From assembly GCA_949825065.1 (NCBI GenBank), contig OX463841.1, forward strand, positions 23,200,916-23,264,915: 64,000 nucleotides of DNA. The letters are read 5' to 3'. Shown here in pieces: positions 21,429 through 36,400 of this stretch. The position numbers were made by a program, and so were the translations under genes. The stretch comes from Odontocerum albicorne. Taxonomy: Eukaryota; Arthropoda; Insecta; Trichoptera; Odontoceridae. The notes beneath the pieces were generated by a model that was not told where the DNA came from, made no database searches, and saw nothing but the letters and a program-made list of their open reading frames with translations. Position 1 is the first letter of the stretch. Every line of letters starts with the position of its first letter.

Positions 21429-24400
21429 GTTTGAAAACTAATATATATTAAATGTTATGACTAAAATGAAATAATTTCAATAAGACAATCCATTTCAAAA
21501 AGCTTGAGAATATTTTTGGCATTACATTTTCGAAGGGCAATGGAATTAATAATTGCCCCAATTCATTTACTGTTTAGATTTTAATGTTAATTAACCCTTC
21601 AAAAACAAATATATATATTGAAGTCTCCCTTACACAAATTGTATCATGAATTTGCAGAAATTATTATCTTATAGGAAAATATTAAATTATCCAGTTAAGT
21701 AAACTCAAAAATATACAGTGGACCAATGAATATAAATGTTAACATCTTTTATTTAAAAAAAACATCACTTAAGAATAAACATAATGTTTTTAAGTACTAA
21801 AAATTATAAAACATGTAATTGTGGAATGCTAAAATGATTTTAATCAAAATTGAAATTGATTAATTATGTAATTTTTTGCATTAAATTTGAATAGGTGCGC
21901 TTATTTAAATTTGTCGATATTATTTAAGCTTCATTTTTTACAAATCCATGAGAAAAAACATTTTATTCCACAATGATGTAGTTACAAGCAATTATTTGTA
22001 TAATATCTGTATAAAAGATTACACAGTGTGTGATCAGTATTGTGAACTTCCATATGATTTTGTCCTACAAGAGTAAAGGAGTTCTTGCTTTGATAAATTA
22101 TAAGACTGCTTTTTATTGTATTAGGCTCTTCTTGTTCTGGGTTTGCTTTTTTTCTATTGTACAGTCGGCCCTCCATATCTACGGATTAGGCATCCACAAA
22201 TTCAACCAATTGCAGATTGAAAATATTCCAACGCTGGCGATACCAACGCTGGCGTCCACCAGGGATGTGTCCTGGCTCCAACTCTATTTAATGCATACAT
22301 GACAGCTTTTATGTTTGTCGTTGACAGACGACTTTGTGTCAGAAGAATTGAAGTGACATACAGGACTGATGGGGGACTACATAATCTGCATAGACTACTA
22401 CATCACGGATCACACATACATCACGGAGCTGCAATATGCTGATGATTGCGCTCTTGTTGCACATTCAGAGGAAGACCTACAAGAGATCATCAATGTTTAT
22501 ACAGAGGTGTATCAGATGTTTGGCCTGGAAATAAATGTGGAGAAAACTCAGCTGCTAGCCTGTTCTGCAGGGAATGAGGCGCTTCAATCACCCAACATTC
22601 GAGTGAATGGAGTGCAACTGGAGAACGTACCTAACTTTACATATCTGGGCAGCATCCTGGCTTCGAACTCTTCTCTAGATGATGAACTAAAGAGTCACAT
22701 CAGGAGTGTGTCAGCGGCTGTTGCTAAATTGAATTACAGTATTCTACAGCAGAGACATATCCCAGTCTACAAGGCTGTTGTCCTCCCTACACTTCTCTAT
22801 GGGTCTGAGACTTAGATTCCCTATAGAAGGAACATTCAAAGCCTTGAAATGTTCCACCAGCGTTTAGTTTGCCAAATTCTTGGGATCCACTGGAGAGATC
22901 ATGTCACAAATTTTTCGGTCCTGCAACGCTGCAACTATAAACCTATAGAAGATATGGTTGTAAAAGCGAAATTGCGGTGAACCGGGCATGTGATATGCAA
23001 GGGCAATCATAGACTCCCAAAACGCATATTGTACGGGGAAGTGGTCGGCAAGAGAAGAGTTGGTGGGCAGAGGAAGTGCTATAGGGACAATCTGCGAGAG
23101 TCGCTTATATTTTGTGCGGGGCTCCTGAGGACAGGGAGCAGGTGGCTCGGGACCGTGAGGGGTGGAGAGCGCGGCTAGACGTGTGAGAAACAGTCAGCGC
23201 GCTCTGAACATGCATCAGCATGTCCAGGCGGCTCAGCAGGGTCCACAAGTTTGTGACATTTGCGGGAGGGAGTGCGCATCTAGAATCAGGCTGTTTTCTC
23301 ACAGAAGATCATATGATCGATGTGGAAGACAGTTCAAGATTGACGTTGGAGTGGCGAGGGGTTCCTCGACTACGAGGCCCAACAACGACGACGATGACAA
23401 TAGTTAGCCCTACAATAGTTGCATCTGTATTGAACATGTACAGACTTTTTTCTTGTCATTATTCCCTAAACAATACAGAATAAAAACTATAGCATTTACA
23501 TTGTAACACATCGATCAATAAGTCCCGGGACCAACCAACAGATGGCGCCTCTAATAACAAATCCATACCATTCTCAGTTAGTACAAACCTTTAGAAGTTA
23601 TGTGTCAAACTTTCATGACATTCCGACATTGAGTCATTGAGTTACAGAGGTTTTAGTGACGCTCCTTTTGCTATTTTCAAAACAATGGAAAAAAACGAAT
23701 TTCGTGTGTTGGTTGATAAAACATTGCTTTTTAATGGTAAAAAATACCATTCAAACTCAGCGATGGCTTGAAAAGTGTTATCCGGGCTCTGCTTCGTCGA
23801 AAACAACCATTTGTCGGGGGTATGCTGATTTCAAACGCGGTCGTATAAACGCAAATGATGCTGAACGCTCTGGTCGTCCAAATGAGGCTTTTACATCAGA
23901 AAACATTAAAAAAAACTCAAAATCGTGATGGAAAATCGCAAAGTAAAGTTGCATGAGATAGCTGACATCCTGAAGATATCATTTGGTAGTGTTTACACTA
24001 TTTTGAACATTTGGTCATGAAAAAACTTTTTCAAAATGGGTGCTGCGTTTGCTCACAATGGAACAGAAACAACAACGCATCGATGATTGGCACTGTTTAT
24101 GCGAAATAAACAGGAGTTTTTGCGTCGGTATGTGAAAATGGATGAAACTTGGATCCACCACTATACTCCGGAATCAAATCGGCAGTCAACTGAGTGGAGA
24201 GCAGCCGGTGAAAGTCGTCCGAAGCGACCAAAAACTCAACATTCGGCCGGCCAGGAAGGTTATGGCCTCCGTATTTTGAGATTCGCATGTTATAATATTC
24301 ATCGATCACCTTGAAAAGGGAAAAACCATCAATAGCGAATATTACATAGCGTTATTGAAGCGTTTGAAGGCAGAAATTGCAAAAAACCGGCCCCATATCA

Positions 24401-27400
24401 AGAAGAAAAAAGTTCTCTTTCATCAGGACAATGCACCGTGTCACAAGTCGATGGTAACAATGGCCAAATTGCATGAGTTGAACTTCGAATTGCTTCCCAT
24501 CGTATTCTCCAGATTTGGGCCCCAGCGACTATTGGCTGTTTGCAGACCTCAAAAAGATGCTCCAGGTAAAGAGATTTGGCTCCAATGAAGAAGTGATTGC
24601 CGAAACTAATGCCTATTTTGAAACCAAAGATAAATCGTTCTACACGGCAGGCATAGAAAAGTTAGGAAAGCGTTGGAATGAATGTATCTTGAAGGAGACC
24701 ATGTTGATGAATAAGGAAGAATTTTGGAAAACAAATGTTGTTTTAGTAGTTAGTCCCAGGACTTATTGATCGATGTGTTATTAGGTATTATAAATAATCT
24801 AGAAATAATTTAAAATATAAGAGATTTTGTGCCTAGGTTATGTCAAAATACTATGCCTTTTTATATAAATAAATAATTGCTTTATTGATAGCAACATAGT
24901 ATGTAAATATGTGTCCTGAAATTACACATACGCATATATAGAAAAAAATGCATTTGAGAGAGAAGCTTTAAAAAAGTCTGAGCTCATCTCATAACATCCT
25001 CCTATCAATAGGACGCTGGATGTTTTTTTTAACCCACACTCTTATTCACAAATTATAATACAAAAAATATTAAATGATAATAAATAAGCAATTGATGCAG
25101 TTATAAACTCAATAAATTGTTAAAAATATAAACGCACGCATACACACTACCACATACGTATTCACTGCCAGCGTAAAGAGAGAAAATAAAAGAAGTCCAA
25201 ATTTATAGGAAAAATATAAGGGACTTGTGCTTCTGTAGATTTTGGTATCTGTTTAATAACTTAAGTAATGTGGAAAAGGGACTCGTGGACTATTTTAATT
25301 ATAAAGCTCGTAGTTTTTACAAAAGAAGTATTAAAAGGCAGGGAAATTATTTTAGATTGAATTAGTATTAATAATAAAAGTAACCAGCAGATTATTTCAT
25401 AAAAAAATTACATTAATTTCTGAATAACCTAATATGTTTTCGTATGCATTTTTGGAGGCGGTCTTTAAAATAGTTTTTATATTCAATTCATAAAATATTT
25501 GTACAATTGATATCTCGAACTTTCACAACTTAATTTTGTATACATAAATCATATATAGAGATTTTTATTCTGAAAATTTAACTTAAGTATACTCGCTCCT
25601 TTGTGTGTGATAATTATTTCTTTATTTGTGTCTGTCTATCGCATGGTCATTACTTTTTGACTCTAGTTTTGAATTCTTTTTTTCAAAATAATCCATTTTT
25701 CTTTTCATTCAACTCATCGTGTTTTCCTTATTTTCAGCAAACATACATCATAATGCTGCCAGTGTTTGCATTTAAAATTGTCCTTTGTACCTCATTTTAG
25801 CTCATGCAGGAATCATAGCCATTTTGACAATACATCTTCGCTTTATGTTCTTCATTATTTAAAAATACTCAAAATTCCTAGCATGATCAGTACGAGGAAT
25901 ATCTAGGTATTTTTATTAAAAGTGTGTTTTACAGTTATGAACAAATGATAATTTAAATAAATATTTTTATATAATTATTTTGTTTTCCAGGTGCCTCCAG
26001 GTGGCTGGAGGAATATAAAAGATTGCATTGTGACATTCCTATTATCCAAAGTGAGTGTTTAGATGCTCATTCACATCAAGTACTACATGTGTCTTTTTCA
26101 CACAATGGTAAAATGTTTGCAACAACTTCCAAAGATGGAACTGTTATGGTAAAATTATGTCATTCACATAAATGTTTGTAGAATAAAATTATATTTTATG
26201 AGTATGAACTACTTTTTTCTTTTTTAGGTTTGGAATTCTTCTTACCCGTGTTCGATGAAATATCAACATAATATGAAGGAATTTTCTTGGAAATACACTC
26301 AATTTAGTCAATTTAATAGTTCTGATACATTATTATTAGTTAGTGGAGTTCATTTTGGCTCCCATCATAGTACTTCAGGGGAAATTGCTATATTTACTTT
26401 ACAGAGTAAGACATGTTTTTTTTTTTTTATATAGTGCTTAGTGCTTTTTTTTATATAGTGAGGTACAAAAGCATGCTTGATAACACAATAGTCAATTTAT
26501 TTTTTGTCTTGAACTAATTTGTAACGGTCTCAAAATGAAAACTATCTCAGTCATCTCAAATAAAACAACCATAATACTTGTTATGTTATCAAATTTTAGC
26601 TTTGGAATAACACATCGATCAATAAGTCCCGGGACTAACTACTAAAACAACATTTGTTTGCCAAAATTCTTCTTTATTCATCAACACAATCTCCTTAAAG
26701 AGCGATACATTCATTCCAACGCTTTCCTAACTTTTGTATGCCTGCCGTGTAGAACGATTTATCTTTGGTTTCAAAATAGGCGTTAGTTTCGGCAATCACT
26801 TCTTCATTGGAGCCAAATCTCTTTCCCTGGAGCATCTTTTTGAGGTCTGCGAGCAGCCAATAGTCGCTGGGGGCCAAATCTGGAGAATACAGTGGGTGTG
26901 GAAGCAATTTGAAGTTCAACTCATGCAATTTGGCCATCGTTACCATCGACTTGTGACACGGTGCATTGTCCTGATGAAAGAGAACTTTTTCTTCTTCATA
27001 TGGGGCCGTTTATTTGCAATTTCTGCCTTCAAAAACTCCAATAACGCTATGTAATATTCGCTATTGATGGTTTTTCCCTTTTCAAGGGGATCGATGAATA
27101 TTATATCATGCCCATCCCAAAATACAGAGGCCATAACCTTCCCGGCCGACTGTTGAGTTTTTGGTCGCTTCGGACGACTTTCACCTGCTGCTCTCCACTC
27201 AGCTGACTGCCGATTTGATTCCGGAGTATAGTGGTGGTCCCAAGTTTCATCCATTGTCACATACCGACGCAAAAACTCCTATTTATTTCGCGTAAACAAT
27301 GCCAAACAGCGCTTTGAATCATCGATGCGTTGTTGTTTCTGTTCCATTGTGAGCAAACGCGGCACCCATATGTTCATGCCAAATAGTGTAAACACTACCA

Positions 27401-30400
27401 AATGATATCTTCAGGATGTCAGCTATCTCACGCAACTTTGCGAATTTCCATCACGATTTTGAAGGTTTTTTTTTATGTTTTCTGGTGTAACAGCCACATT
27501 TGGACGACTAGAGCGTTCAGCATCATTTGTGTTTCTAGGACCGCGTTTGAAATCAGCATACCACCGACAAATGGTTGTTTTCGACGAAGCTGAGCTCGGA
27601 TAACACTTTTCAAGCCATCATTGAGTTTGAATGGTATTTATTCCCATTAAAAAGCAATGTTTTATCAACACACGAAATTCTTTTTTTTCCATTGTTTTGA
27701 AAATAGCAAAACCACTGTAACTCAATAACACAATGTCGGAATGTCATGAAAGTTTGACACGTAACTTCTAAAGGTTTGTACTAATTGAGAATGGTATGGA
27801 TTTGTTATTAGAGGCGCCATCTGTTGGTTAGTCCCGGGACTTATTGATTGATGTGTTAAGATCATCTGGATTCCAGCTATACAATAGAAGACACAAAGGA
27901 TTCTCAAAATTTCAATGATTTGACTTATCTCTCTCATTCCAAAATTTTCGCTCTTCATGCAGAATCAGCTGTGGGCAATTCATTTTATTTGCACCATTAA
28001 TCCCTTGCACTGAAATAACCAGACACACATGACATTCTATATTTGATGGTAAAAATATATATAATTTTGATGGAAATAAATACATTTATAACGGACAATG
28101 TATATAAAAAAAACATTTATTGCATAAATAAAATTGTCATACGGGATCTGTTTGGAAAGTTTCCATTAATTTAATATTAAAAATAAACCTATTAATCTCA
28201 CACATATTCCGGTGTCCATTTGACTTATTAAAACAGTTTTCAAAGTCTTCTTTCGGGATCGCCTTCAGCTGCCTCATCATGTTCCTCTTAATCTCTTCAA
28301 CAATCTGAAATCTCCTCCCTTTCAATGGCATTACAGCTTTGGAAAAAGCCAGAGGTCGTAGACTGCCAAATCTGCACTGTACGGGTAGCTGACAGACCTA
28401 GGTCATGCAATGTTTTGTCAAAAAAGTCTACACTAGACATGAAGAAAATGGACATCGGCATTGTCATGATAAATTTACCAGTCGCTACTTGCCTACAGTT
28501 GCAGCTATTTTCTTCTCGCTGTATCTCTCAGCCAGTGAAAAACTTCAATGTAGTACTCCTTATTTACTGTCTAACCTCGAGGATCATACTCTTAATGGAA
28601 CCTTAATGATAAAAAAAACTGTCAAAATGACCTTGATGTTTCTGCAACTTTGCCGTGCCTTATTTTTGTTTCAAGCAAATCATATGAAACACCAACATGA
28701 AATTCGTGCTGCTCTTATGCCAGGAGCTGCGTAATGAATTTTGCAGTTACACATTTCAAGCAAAGATCTTCCGTCAAAATCATTAAAACAATAGTCTGTG
28801 GAATCCCCAGAACTTCTAATTTTTGTGTGTGGAATCCCTAGAATTTCTAATTCTTGTCAATTGTCGGTTTTCGTTAATTGCAGCCTTCACGGTATTAACA
28901 TTTTCCTTCTAGAATGTGGATCGCTATCAACAGATTCTCAGCCACCTTCGAAGCATTGGTACAACAATTTTATTTGAATATTACTCATTAAATCATCCCC
29001 AAAAGCCTTCTTAATCATTCGAATAGTTTCTATGAACAAATGTCCAAGTTTGAAACAAAAATTATTGCAGATTCGCTGTTCTACTCACTCGGTCATTATA
29101 AATGTGACGGTCACACAGTGCACAAGCTCACTCAATAGCACCTCACTGCCGACAGGAGAGTGACTGTTCCCACAAGTCTCACTGATCCCACAGGAGAGTG
29201 ACTGTTCACGAATACACAATAAGGTTCCTTCTAACTGGCTGTCAAGTTAATTGAAGCCATGTGACCAGTTCTCGAGATATTCAAAACGCTGGATACTTTC
29301 TGGAAAGACCGCATACCTTATTGTTGCCAAGAATGCCCAGTGACTCATTATTTTAATATTGTACATTGAAATACTTCAGTTAAATAATCGCAGTACAAGG
29401 AGTAAATTTTCATTTAAAAAAATTGGCTCGTCAAGCAGAATCAGCTTTTGAGGGGTGACCTAGAAATTGGCTCGTCAAGCAGAATCAGCTTTTGAGGGGT
29501 GACCTAGAAATTGGCTCATCAAGCAGAATCAGCTTTTGAGGGGTGACCTAGAAATTGGCTCGTCAAGCAGAATCAGCTTTTTCAGATGACTTTTTTAACT
29601 ACATATGTATAAAGATCAATCTATAATTCATGCATGAGAAATATTGAAACGATGCAAATAAAACACATTTTAATCAATAATATATTTTCCTTCATTATCA
29701 GTTGTTGATATTATTTATTTATTTATTCTTAGTATGAACACTGTTAATTTTTCTGCTGTGGAACTTGCATTTTCACCATTACCAACGTGATGTTTGTACT
29801 GATTATCGATATTCATTTTCTAAGGGCATCTAAAGTTGATGTGACAAACTGATCACTCAAGTGTACATTTCAAAACAGGATACGACTAGTTTGGATTTGA
29901 ATTATTCTAATAAATGAGTCATGGTAAATCATATATGTGACATCAATACGCACAAATTTATGGACTGACCTGATACATATTTACCATTAGTGAACTGTCT
30001 ATAGAAGAAAATTTTAAGTAATACTATCATATTTAAGATAAGATTTAAATTATTACCTTTAAAAATCTTCAGTTTTTCGGATTGAAAAGTAAGCTTATGG
30101 AAAATTTTGGAAATATTTGTAAATTTTACAGATTCTAATAGCCCTCAAAAGTCGATTACAGAAAATCATTAATTAAGCTCAACGAAAACATTATTCATCA
30201 TGAAAAGCCAGTGAATGGGATCATGACAATTTTGAAATGCCGTGGTTTTAGTTTGACATACAGAGACTCTCAATTAATTTTCTAGATTCATTATTTTCAC
30301 TCTAAGATATATTGCCTAGATATTATTAGGTGTACAAATGAGTTTCCGTCGTATTTTATAAAAAATTGTGCATTTATTGTGAAAGAACAGAACCTCATGT

Positions 30401-33400
30401 TTTATTCAAAGTATTGCCCATCGCTTGCCACTACTTTTTCCCATCTTTCTGGCAGCATACGGATAGCGCGTCGGAAGAATGCTTCATCTTTTGAGGCTAT
30501 CCACAAATCGACCCAATTTTTGGTATCTTCATATGATGTGAAGTGCTGCTCAGACAGGCTATGCGTCATCGATCGAAACAAGTGGAAATCGGAAGGAGCA
30601 ATGTCTGGTGAATACGGCGGGTGGGATAAAACTTCCCAATTGAGTGTTTTCAAATAGGTTTTGACTGGCGCCGCAACATGTGGACGAGCATTATCATGCA
30701 GGAGAATAATTTTGTCATGTCTGGAGTAGTAGTGGGCGCGCTTTTCCTCGAGTGCTCGACTCAATCTCGTCAATTGTGTTCGGTAGACAGCCCCAGCAAT
30801 GGTTTCGTTCGGTTTGAGCAACTCATAATACACGACACCAAGCTGATCCCACCAAATACACAACAAAAGTTTTTTCCATGAATATTTGGCTTAGCCGTAG
30901 ATGTTGAAGAATGGCCAGGGGGTCCCCATGATTTCTTCCTTTATGGATTATCATAGTGGATCCATTTTTCATCACCAGTGACTATACGGTGCAGAAAACC
31001 CTTCAATTTATGCCTGGCAAGCAGCATTTCACATGTGGAAAATCGGCATTCAACGTTTCTCGGTGTCAGTTCATATAGAACCCAATTTCCTTATTTTTGA
31101 ATCATTCCCAATGATTTCAACCTATGTGAAATTGCTTGTTCAGTCACTCCTAATGTAAGTGCAAGTTCTTCTTGCGTTTGGCACGAATCTTAATCCAATA
31201 ATACTTCCAATTCCGCGTCTTTGTACACTTTCGGCCTTCCGCTACGTTCTTTGTCTTCGATGTCAAATTCACCATTCTTAAACTTTTGAAACCACTCACG
31301 ACAACTTCTCTCACTTAAGGCAGCCTCACCATATGCTTCTACAAGCAATCGATGCGCCTCAGCTGCAGATTTCTTCAAATTGAAGAAGTAAATCAAAAGT
31401 TCCCGCAAATAACGCTTATTCGGCTCAAAACTTGACATTTTTGCGCACAAAAGAATATATTATACTGATAAAAATTCACTAATATTTCAAGGTTATGTTG
31501 TTGACAGATGTCCAACCTTACGACAATGACGTTTTACAGCTGACAATTTTAACCATAACTTACTGGTGGCGCTAACTTTTGTCAAACGGCAGCGGCTTAT
31601 TTGTACATCTGATAGTATGGTATTATTCACAAAGACGGAGGGTGCGCTGCGGATGTTGTCCATAGAATAAGTGTGGGGTGGATGAAATTCAGATCGGTAA
31701 CAGAAGTCTTGTGTGATCCAAAAATGCCTATAAAACTGAAAGGAAAGGTATACTAGACTATCGTTAGACCCGCAATTATGTATGGCTCTGAATGCTGGAC
31801 TATGTACAGCTCCTACTCTAGGCAACTTGAAACACCAGAAATGCAAATGCTTAGGTGGTCGGCAGGAGTATCACTGAAAGATAAAATTAAGAGCTCACGC
31901 ATTCGTGGTAGCCTGGGGGTCACTGACATAAATAGTAAGTGGGAAGAGTGACAACTGAGATGGTACGTGCACATAAGACGGAAACCACCAGACCATACTG
32001 TAAATCAGGCAATATCTGTGGATCTTCCGCGACATCCGTCCAGAAGAAGACCAAAGAACTCCTGGATGGCTCTATGCTCCAAAATCCTGCAGAGAAACGA
32101 CCTAGATGAAAGCGACACCCAGAACCGAAGAATATACAGCCTGAGAACGAGAAGAGCCGACCCCAACAGCCTACTTAGGCAATGAGTTGGGACAGTGCCA
32201 GGAAGAAGATTAGTATGGTATTAAATGCATTGAGTTGTGTATTTTTTATATAACAAATTTGGACCCAACCGGATTTAAAAATATTTTTTCTAGTGTTGAG
32301 ACCCATTTTTCATGTTATAATTTAGTATAATTTTTCACAAATAAAATGTTAACACTTTCAGATGACTTTCTTCTGCAATGCAGAGTAGTAAATAAGCCAT
32401 ATGACATATTTGGTTGTTGGATTGGTGATAACCACTTAATATCTGGAGAACTTCACTGGCTCGGACACTTGACAAGTACAACAATGTTATGGATTAACAA
32501 AGCTTCTCAAGAGCCTGATTCTGAACATACTCCGATCATTGCACCACTCTACAAATTTTATAATCCTAATGCCAGTAGCGTAAGGTGAAATCTCACATTT
32601 TATATTGTAGTTTAATTTGCACAAATAACATTTATTGAGTATTTAAGTTATCCTATAAACGATTATGTTAAATCCTCCTCTATTTCAGATTATGGTCAGT
32701 TCCTTGCACCGTGTATATCTTTTAATATTATATAAAATGAGGAAATAATGCACACTTAATTCCAACGTTTAATAATATTTTGGAGCTTTCACATTCTAGA
32801 TAATAAATATTATATTGTATAAGGGTGTTTTATTAAAGTAAAAATCTCACATTGTCATTTCAAGTTTATTATAAAAAAAAATTTCAACACCTTTAAGCTT
32901 GCTTTTTGTTAGTTAAATCTAATTGAAATATTTTGGTTATTTATTATGATCTAATTGTTTTCCAATTGATTTGTTTGAGTGATAATTGTGTTTTTTAAAT
33001 AAAAAATTGCCCAAAATGCCTATATTTATTTGGAGATATTTATGTAAATTTTTTTTAAATGTTTCCCAAGTTATAATATTATTTTTAGTACAATTTTCTT
33101 AAGTTTATCATTTTTATTAAAAAAATTACTTATTTGCCTTATCATTATTAACTTTTTTGTTTGATTTTTTTAGATTTGTTTTAATTAGCAAATGTAAGTG
33201 GTTTGAAGGAGATTCAGATGATCCCGAAAATAGGTCAAATGTTGATTCATGTTTCTCATCTACTCAGTTCCCAACTGCACAAACTGAGAAACAGCCTTCT
33301 TTTATGTATAATTCAGTTTATCGAAATCAAGGTCTTTCTACTGAATCTTTAGATGAAGTAGGTCATACATATATTTCTTTATTTATTTTCTTATGGTCAT

Positions 33401-36400
33401 TACTTTTCATTGAATGTTTGTTTCTCACTCTTGAATTCATAAAATATAATTGTGCTTCAAAATAATAATTGTTACAAAATAATGGTTTGTCATCTAATTT
33501 TATAATATCTGCAAAATGTTTAGTCTCAGTAATCAGAAATATATATATTTTTTTAATATTTTGAACTTGTTTAATTTAATATTACTAAAAATATGTAAAC
33601 AGTTAAAAAATCCATATAATCCATTTTTGCATAGATTGTTCTAACCACCAAAACTATTTTTAACAGTTATATTAGTTATACTTAAGGCATTAACATTGTG
33701 GAGCTTTCGAGACATTGTCATTTGTTTCATCAAATACTGTTTATACCGTTACGAAAAGTGGAATTAACAGTGTTTGATAAAACAAATTATAATATTTTAA
33801 ACAATATTAGGATATCAGACAGCCATTACCATATTTTATTTTTATCGGATAAAAATGTAATGAATTAATTAAATATATGAAGAAACAATAGGAATTAGTA
33901 ATTGTTTAGAAGTGTTCTTTAATATTTTGAATTCTGCCAATTTATCATTCATATTTTTGAGCTTCAGTATACCTATTTGTCATATTATATTAGGTCCTTA
34001 CATATGAAATTGGCGTTTTGTTTGGGAGGAACATAAAGTTGATTTTTTTTTAATATAATATATTTATTTAATCAAAGTATGTACCATTGCTATCTATGCA
34101 CTTTTGCCATCTCATAGGTAGTTCATCGATCCCTTTACTAAAAAAACCATTCGCACGGGAATCAATAAAATCTTTGAAGTCGGTTTGGACTGCCCCATCG
34201 GAGTTGAATTTTTTCCCTTGCAAGAAGTTATCCAAATTTCGAAAAAAATAGTAATCTGTTGGGGCAAGGTCCGGAGAGTACGGTGGATGTCTTAGACATT
34301 CCAATTGAAGCTCTTCTAATTTGGTAGCCGTCTGTTGTGCAGTGTGTGGTCTAGCGCTATCATGAAGCAGCAGTGGCCTAGAGCGATTAACCACCCTCGG
34401 TTGTTTAGCAGCTAGCTTTTCCATCATGGTTTGCAGTTGCTGACAATAGACATCTGCCGTAATCGTCTGGCCAGATTTAAGAAAGCTGTAGTGAACGACA
34501 CCAGCACTAGTCCACCAAACGCTCACAAGTAACTTTTTTGGAGTCAATTTTCGCTTGGGGCATGGTTTGGCTGGTTCGGCAGGGTTCAGCCATTGCGATG
34601 AGCGCTTCCGATTATCATACAAGATCCACTTTTCATCACAGGTAATGATTCGATTCAAAATCCCTTCATTATTGTGCCGGTTGAGTAATGCAACGCAGCA
34701 GTCAACGCGCGTTTGTTGATTTGCTTCACTCAATTCGTGAGGTACCCACCTTTCAAGCTTTTTCACCTTCCCAATTTGCTTCAAGTGGATTAAAACAGTT
34801 TTATCACTAACACCGCAGCCTGCAGCTAACTCGGACGTGGTTTGCGATGGATCCGCTTCCACAATAGCCTTCAATTCTTCATTATCAACTTTGGTCTCCG
34901 GCCGTCCACGGGGCTTCTTCTGCAGGTCGAAATTTCCAGAACGAAAACGTTGGAACCAAAAACGCACTGTGTTTTCTTTTGCGGCACCGTCGCCATACAC
35001 ATCATTAATCCTTCGAGCCGTTTCTGCAGCACTGGTGCCACGGTGGAACTCGTACTCGTAAATAACGCGATATTTCAAGTTTTCCATTTTGTAAACTGAG
35101 TGACGCAAAGAAAAAAAACAATTGAGGAAAAAACAAATGAATTATAATTTTCGAAACACAAATACTTGAGTAAATAGCTGTATAAATTTGAATTTGGAAT
35201 TCCTAACCAAAGAGAAGATATTTGAGATCAAAGTTGCCAGTACGGCAAAACGCCAATTTCATATGTAAGGACCTAATATCAAGTGTACAAATAAGCCGCC
35301 GCCGTTTGACAAAAGTTGGCGCCACCAGTAAGTTATGGTTAAAATTGTCAGCTGTAAAACGTCATTGTCGTAAGGTTGGACATCTGTCAACAACATAATC
35401 TTGAAATATTAATGAATTTTTTTCAGTATAATATATTCTTTTGTGTGCGGAAATGTCAAGTTTTGAGCCGAATAAGCGTTATTTGCGGGAACTTTTGATT
35501 TACTTCTTCAGTTTGAAGAAATCTGCAGCTGAGGCGCATCGATTGCTTGTAGAAGCATATGGTGAGGCTGCCTTCAGTGAGAGAAGTTGTCGTGAGTGGT
35601 TTCAAAAGTTTAAGAATGGTGAATTTGACATCGAAGACAAAGAACGTAGCAGAAGGCCGAAAGTGTATGAAGACGCGGAATTGGAAGTATTATTGGATCA
35701 AGATTCGTGCAAACGCAAGAAGAACTTGCAACAAGCAATTTTACATAGGTTGAAATCATTGGGAATGATTCAAAAATAAGGAAATTGGGTTCCATATGAA
35801 CTGACACCGAGAAACGTTGAACGCCGATTTTCCACATGTGAAATGCTGCTTGCCAGGCATAAACTGAAGGGTATTCTGCACCGTATAGTCACTGGTGATG
35901 AAAAATGGATCCACTATGATAATCCATAAAGGAAGAAATCATGGGGACCCCCTGGCCATTCTTCAACATCTACGGCTAAGCCAAATATTCATGGAAAAAA
36001 CTCTTGTTGTGTATTTGGTGGGATCAGCTTGGTGTCGTGTATTATGAGTTGCTCAAACCGAACGAAACCATTGCTGGGGCTGTCTACCGAACACAATTGA
36101 TGAGATTGAGTTGAGCACTCAAGGAAAAGTGCGCCCACTACTACTCCAGACACGACAAAGTTATACTCCTGCATGATAATGCTCGTCCACATCTTGCGGC
36201 GCCGGTCAAAACCTATTTGGAAACACTCAATTGGGAAGTTTTACCCCACCCGCCGTATTCACCAGACATTGCTCCTTCTGATTTCCAATTGTTTCGATCG
36301 ATGACGCATGGCCTGTCCGAGCAGCACTTCACATCATATGAAGATACCAAAACTTGGGTCGATTCGTGGATAGCCTCAAAAGATGAAGCATTCTTCCGAC

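Noticed and set aside
26734..27054. + strand ORFs overlapping mariners (also 18452, 34837, 49376)
   Set aside because: They are complements of transposase or LINE coding sequence and match nothing.
29423..29582. CRISPR-like direct repeats
   Set aside because: Units are contiguous with no variable spacers and the genome is eukaryotic; it is a minisatellite.
34068..35087. Host-domesticated transposase (SETMAR-like)
   Set aside because: It is flanked by intact matching terminal repeats and TA duplications, with a near-identical second copy at 48524; no fusion to a host exon is visible.
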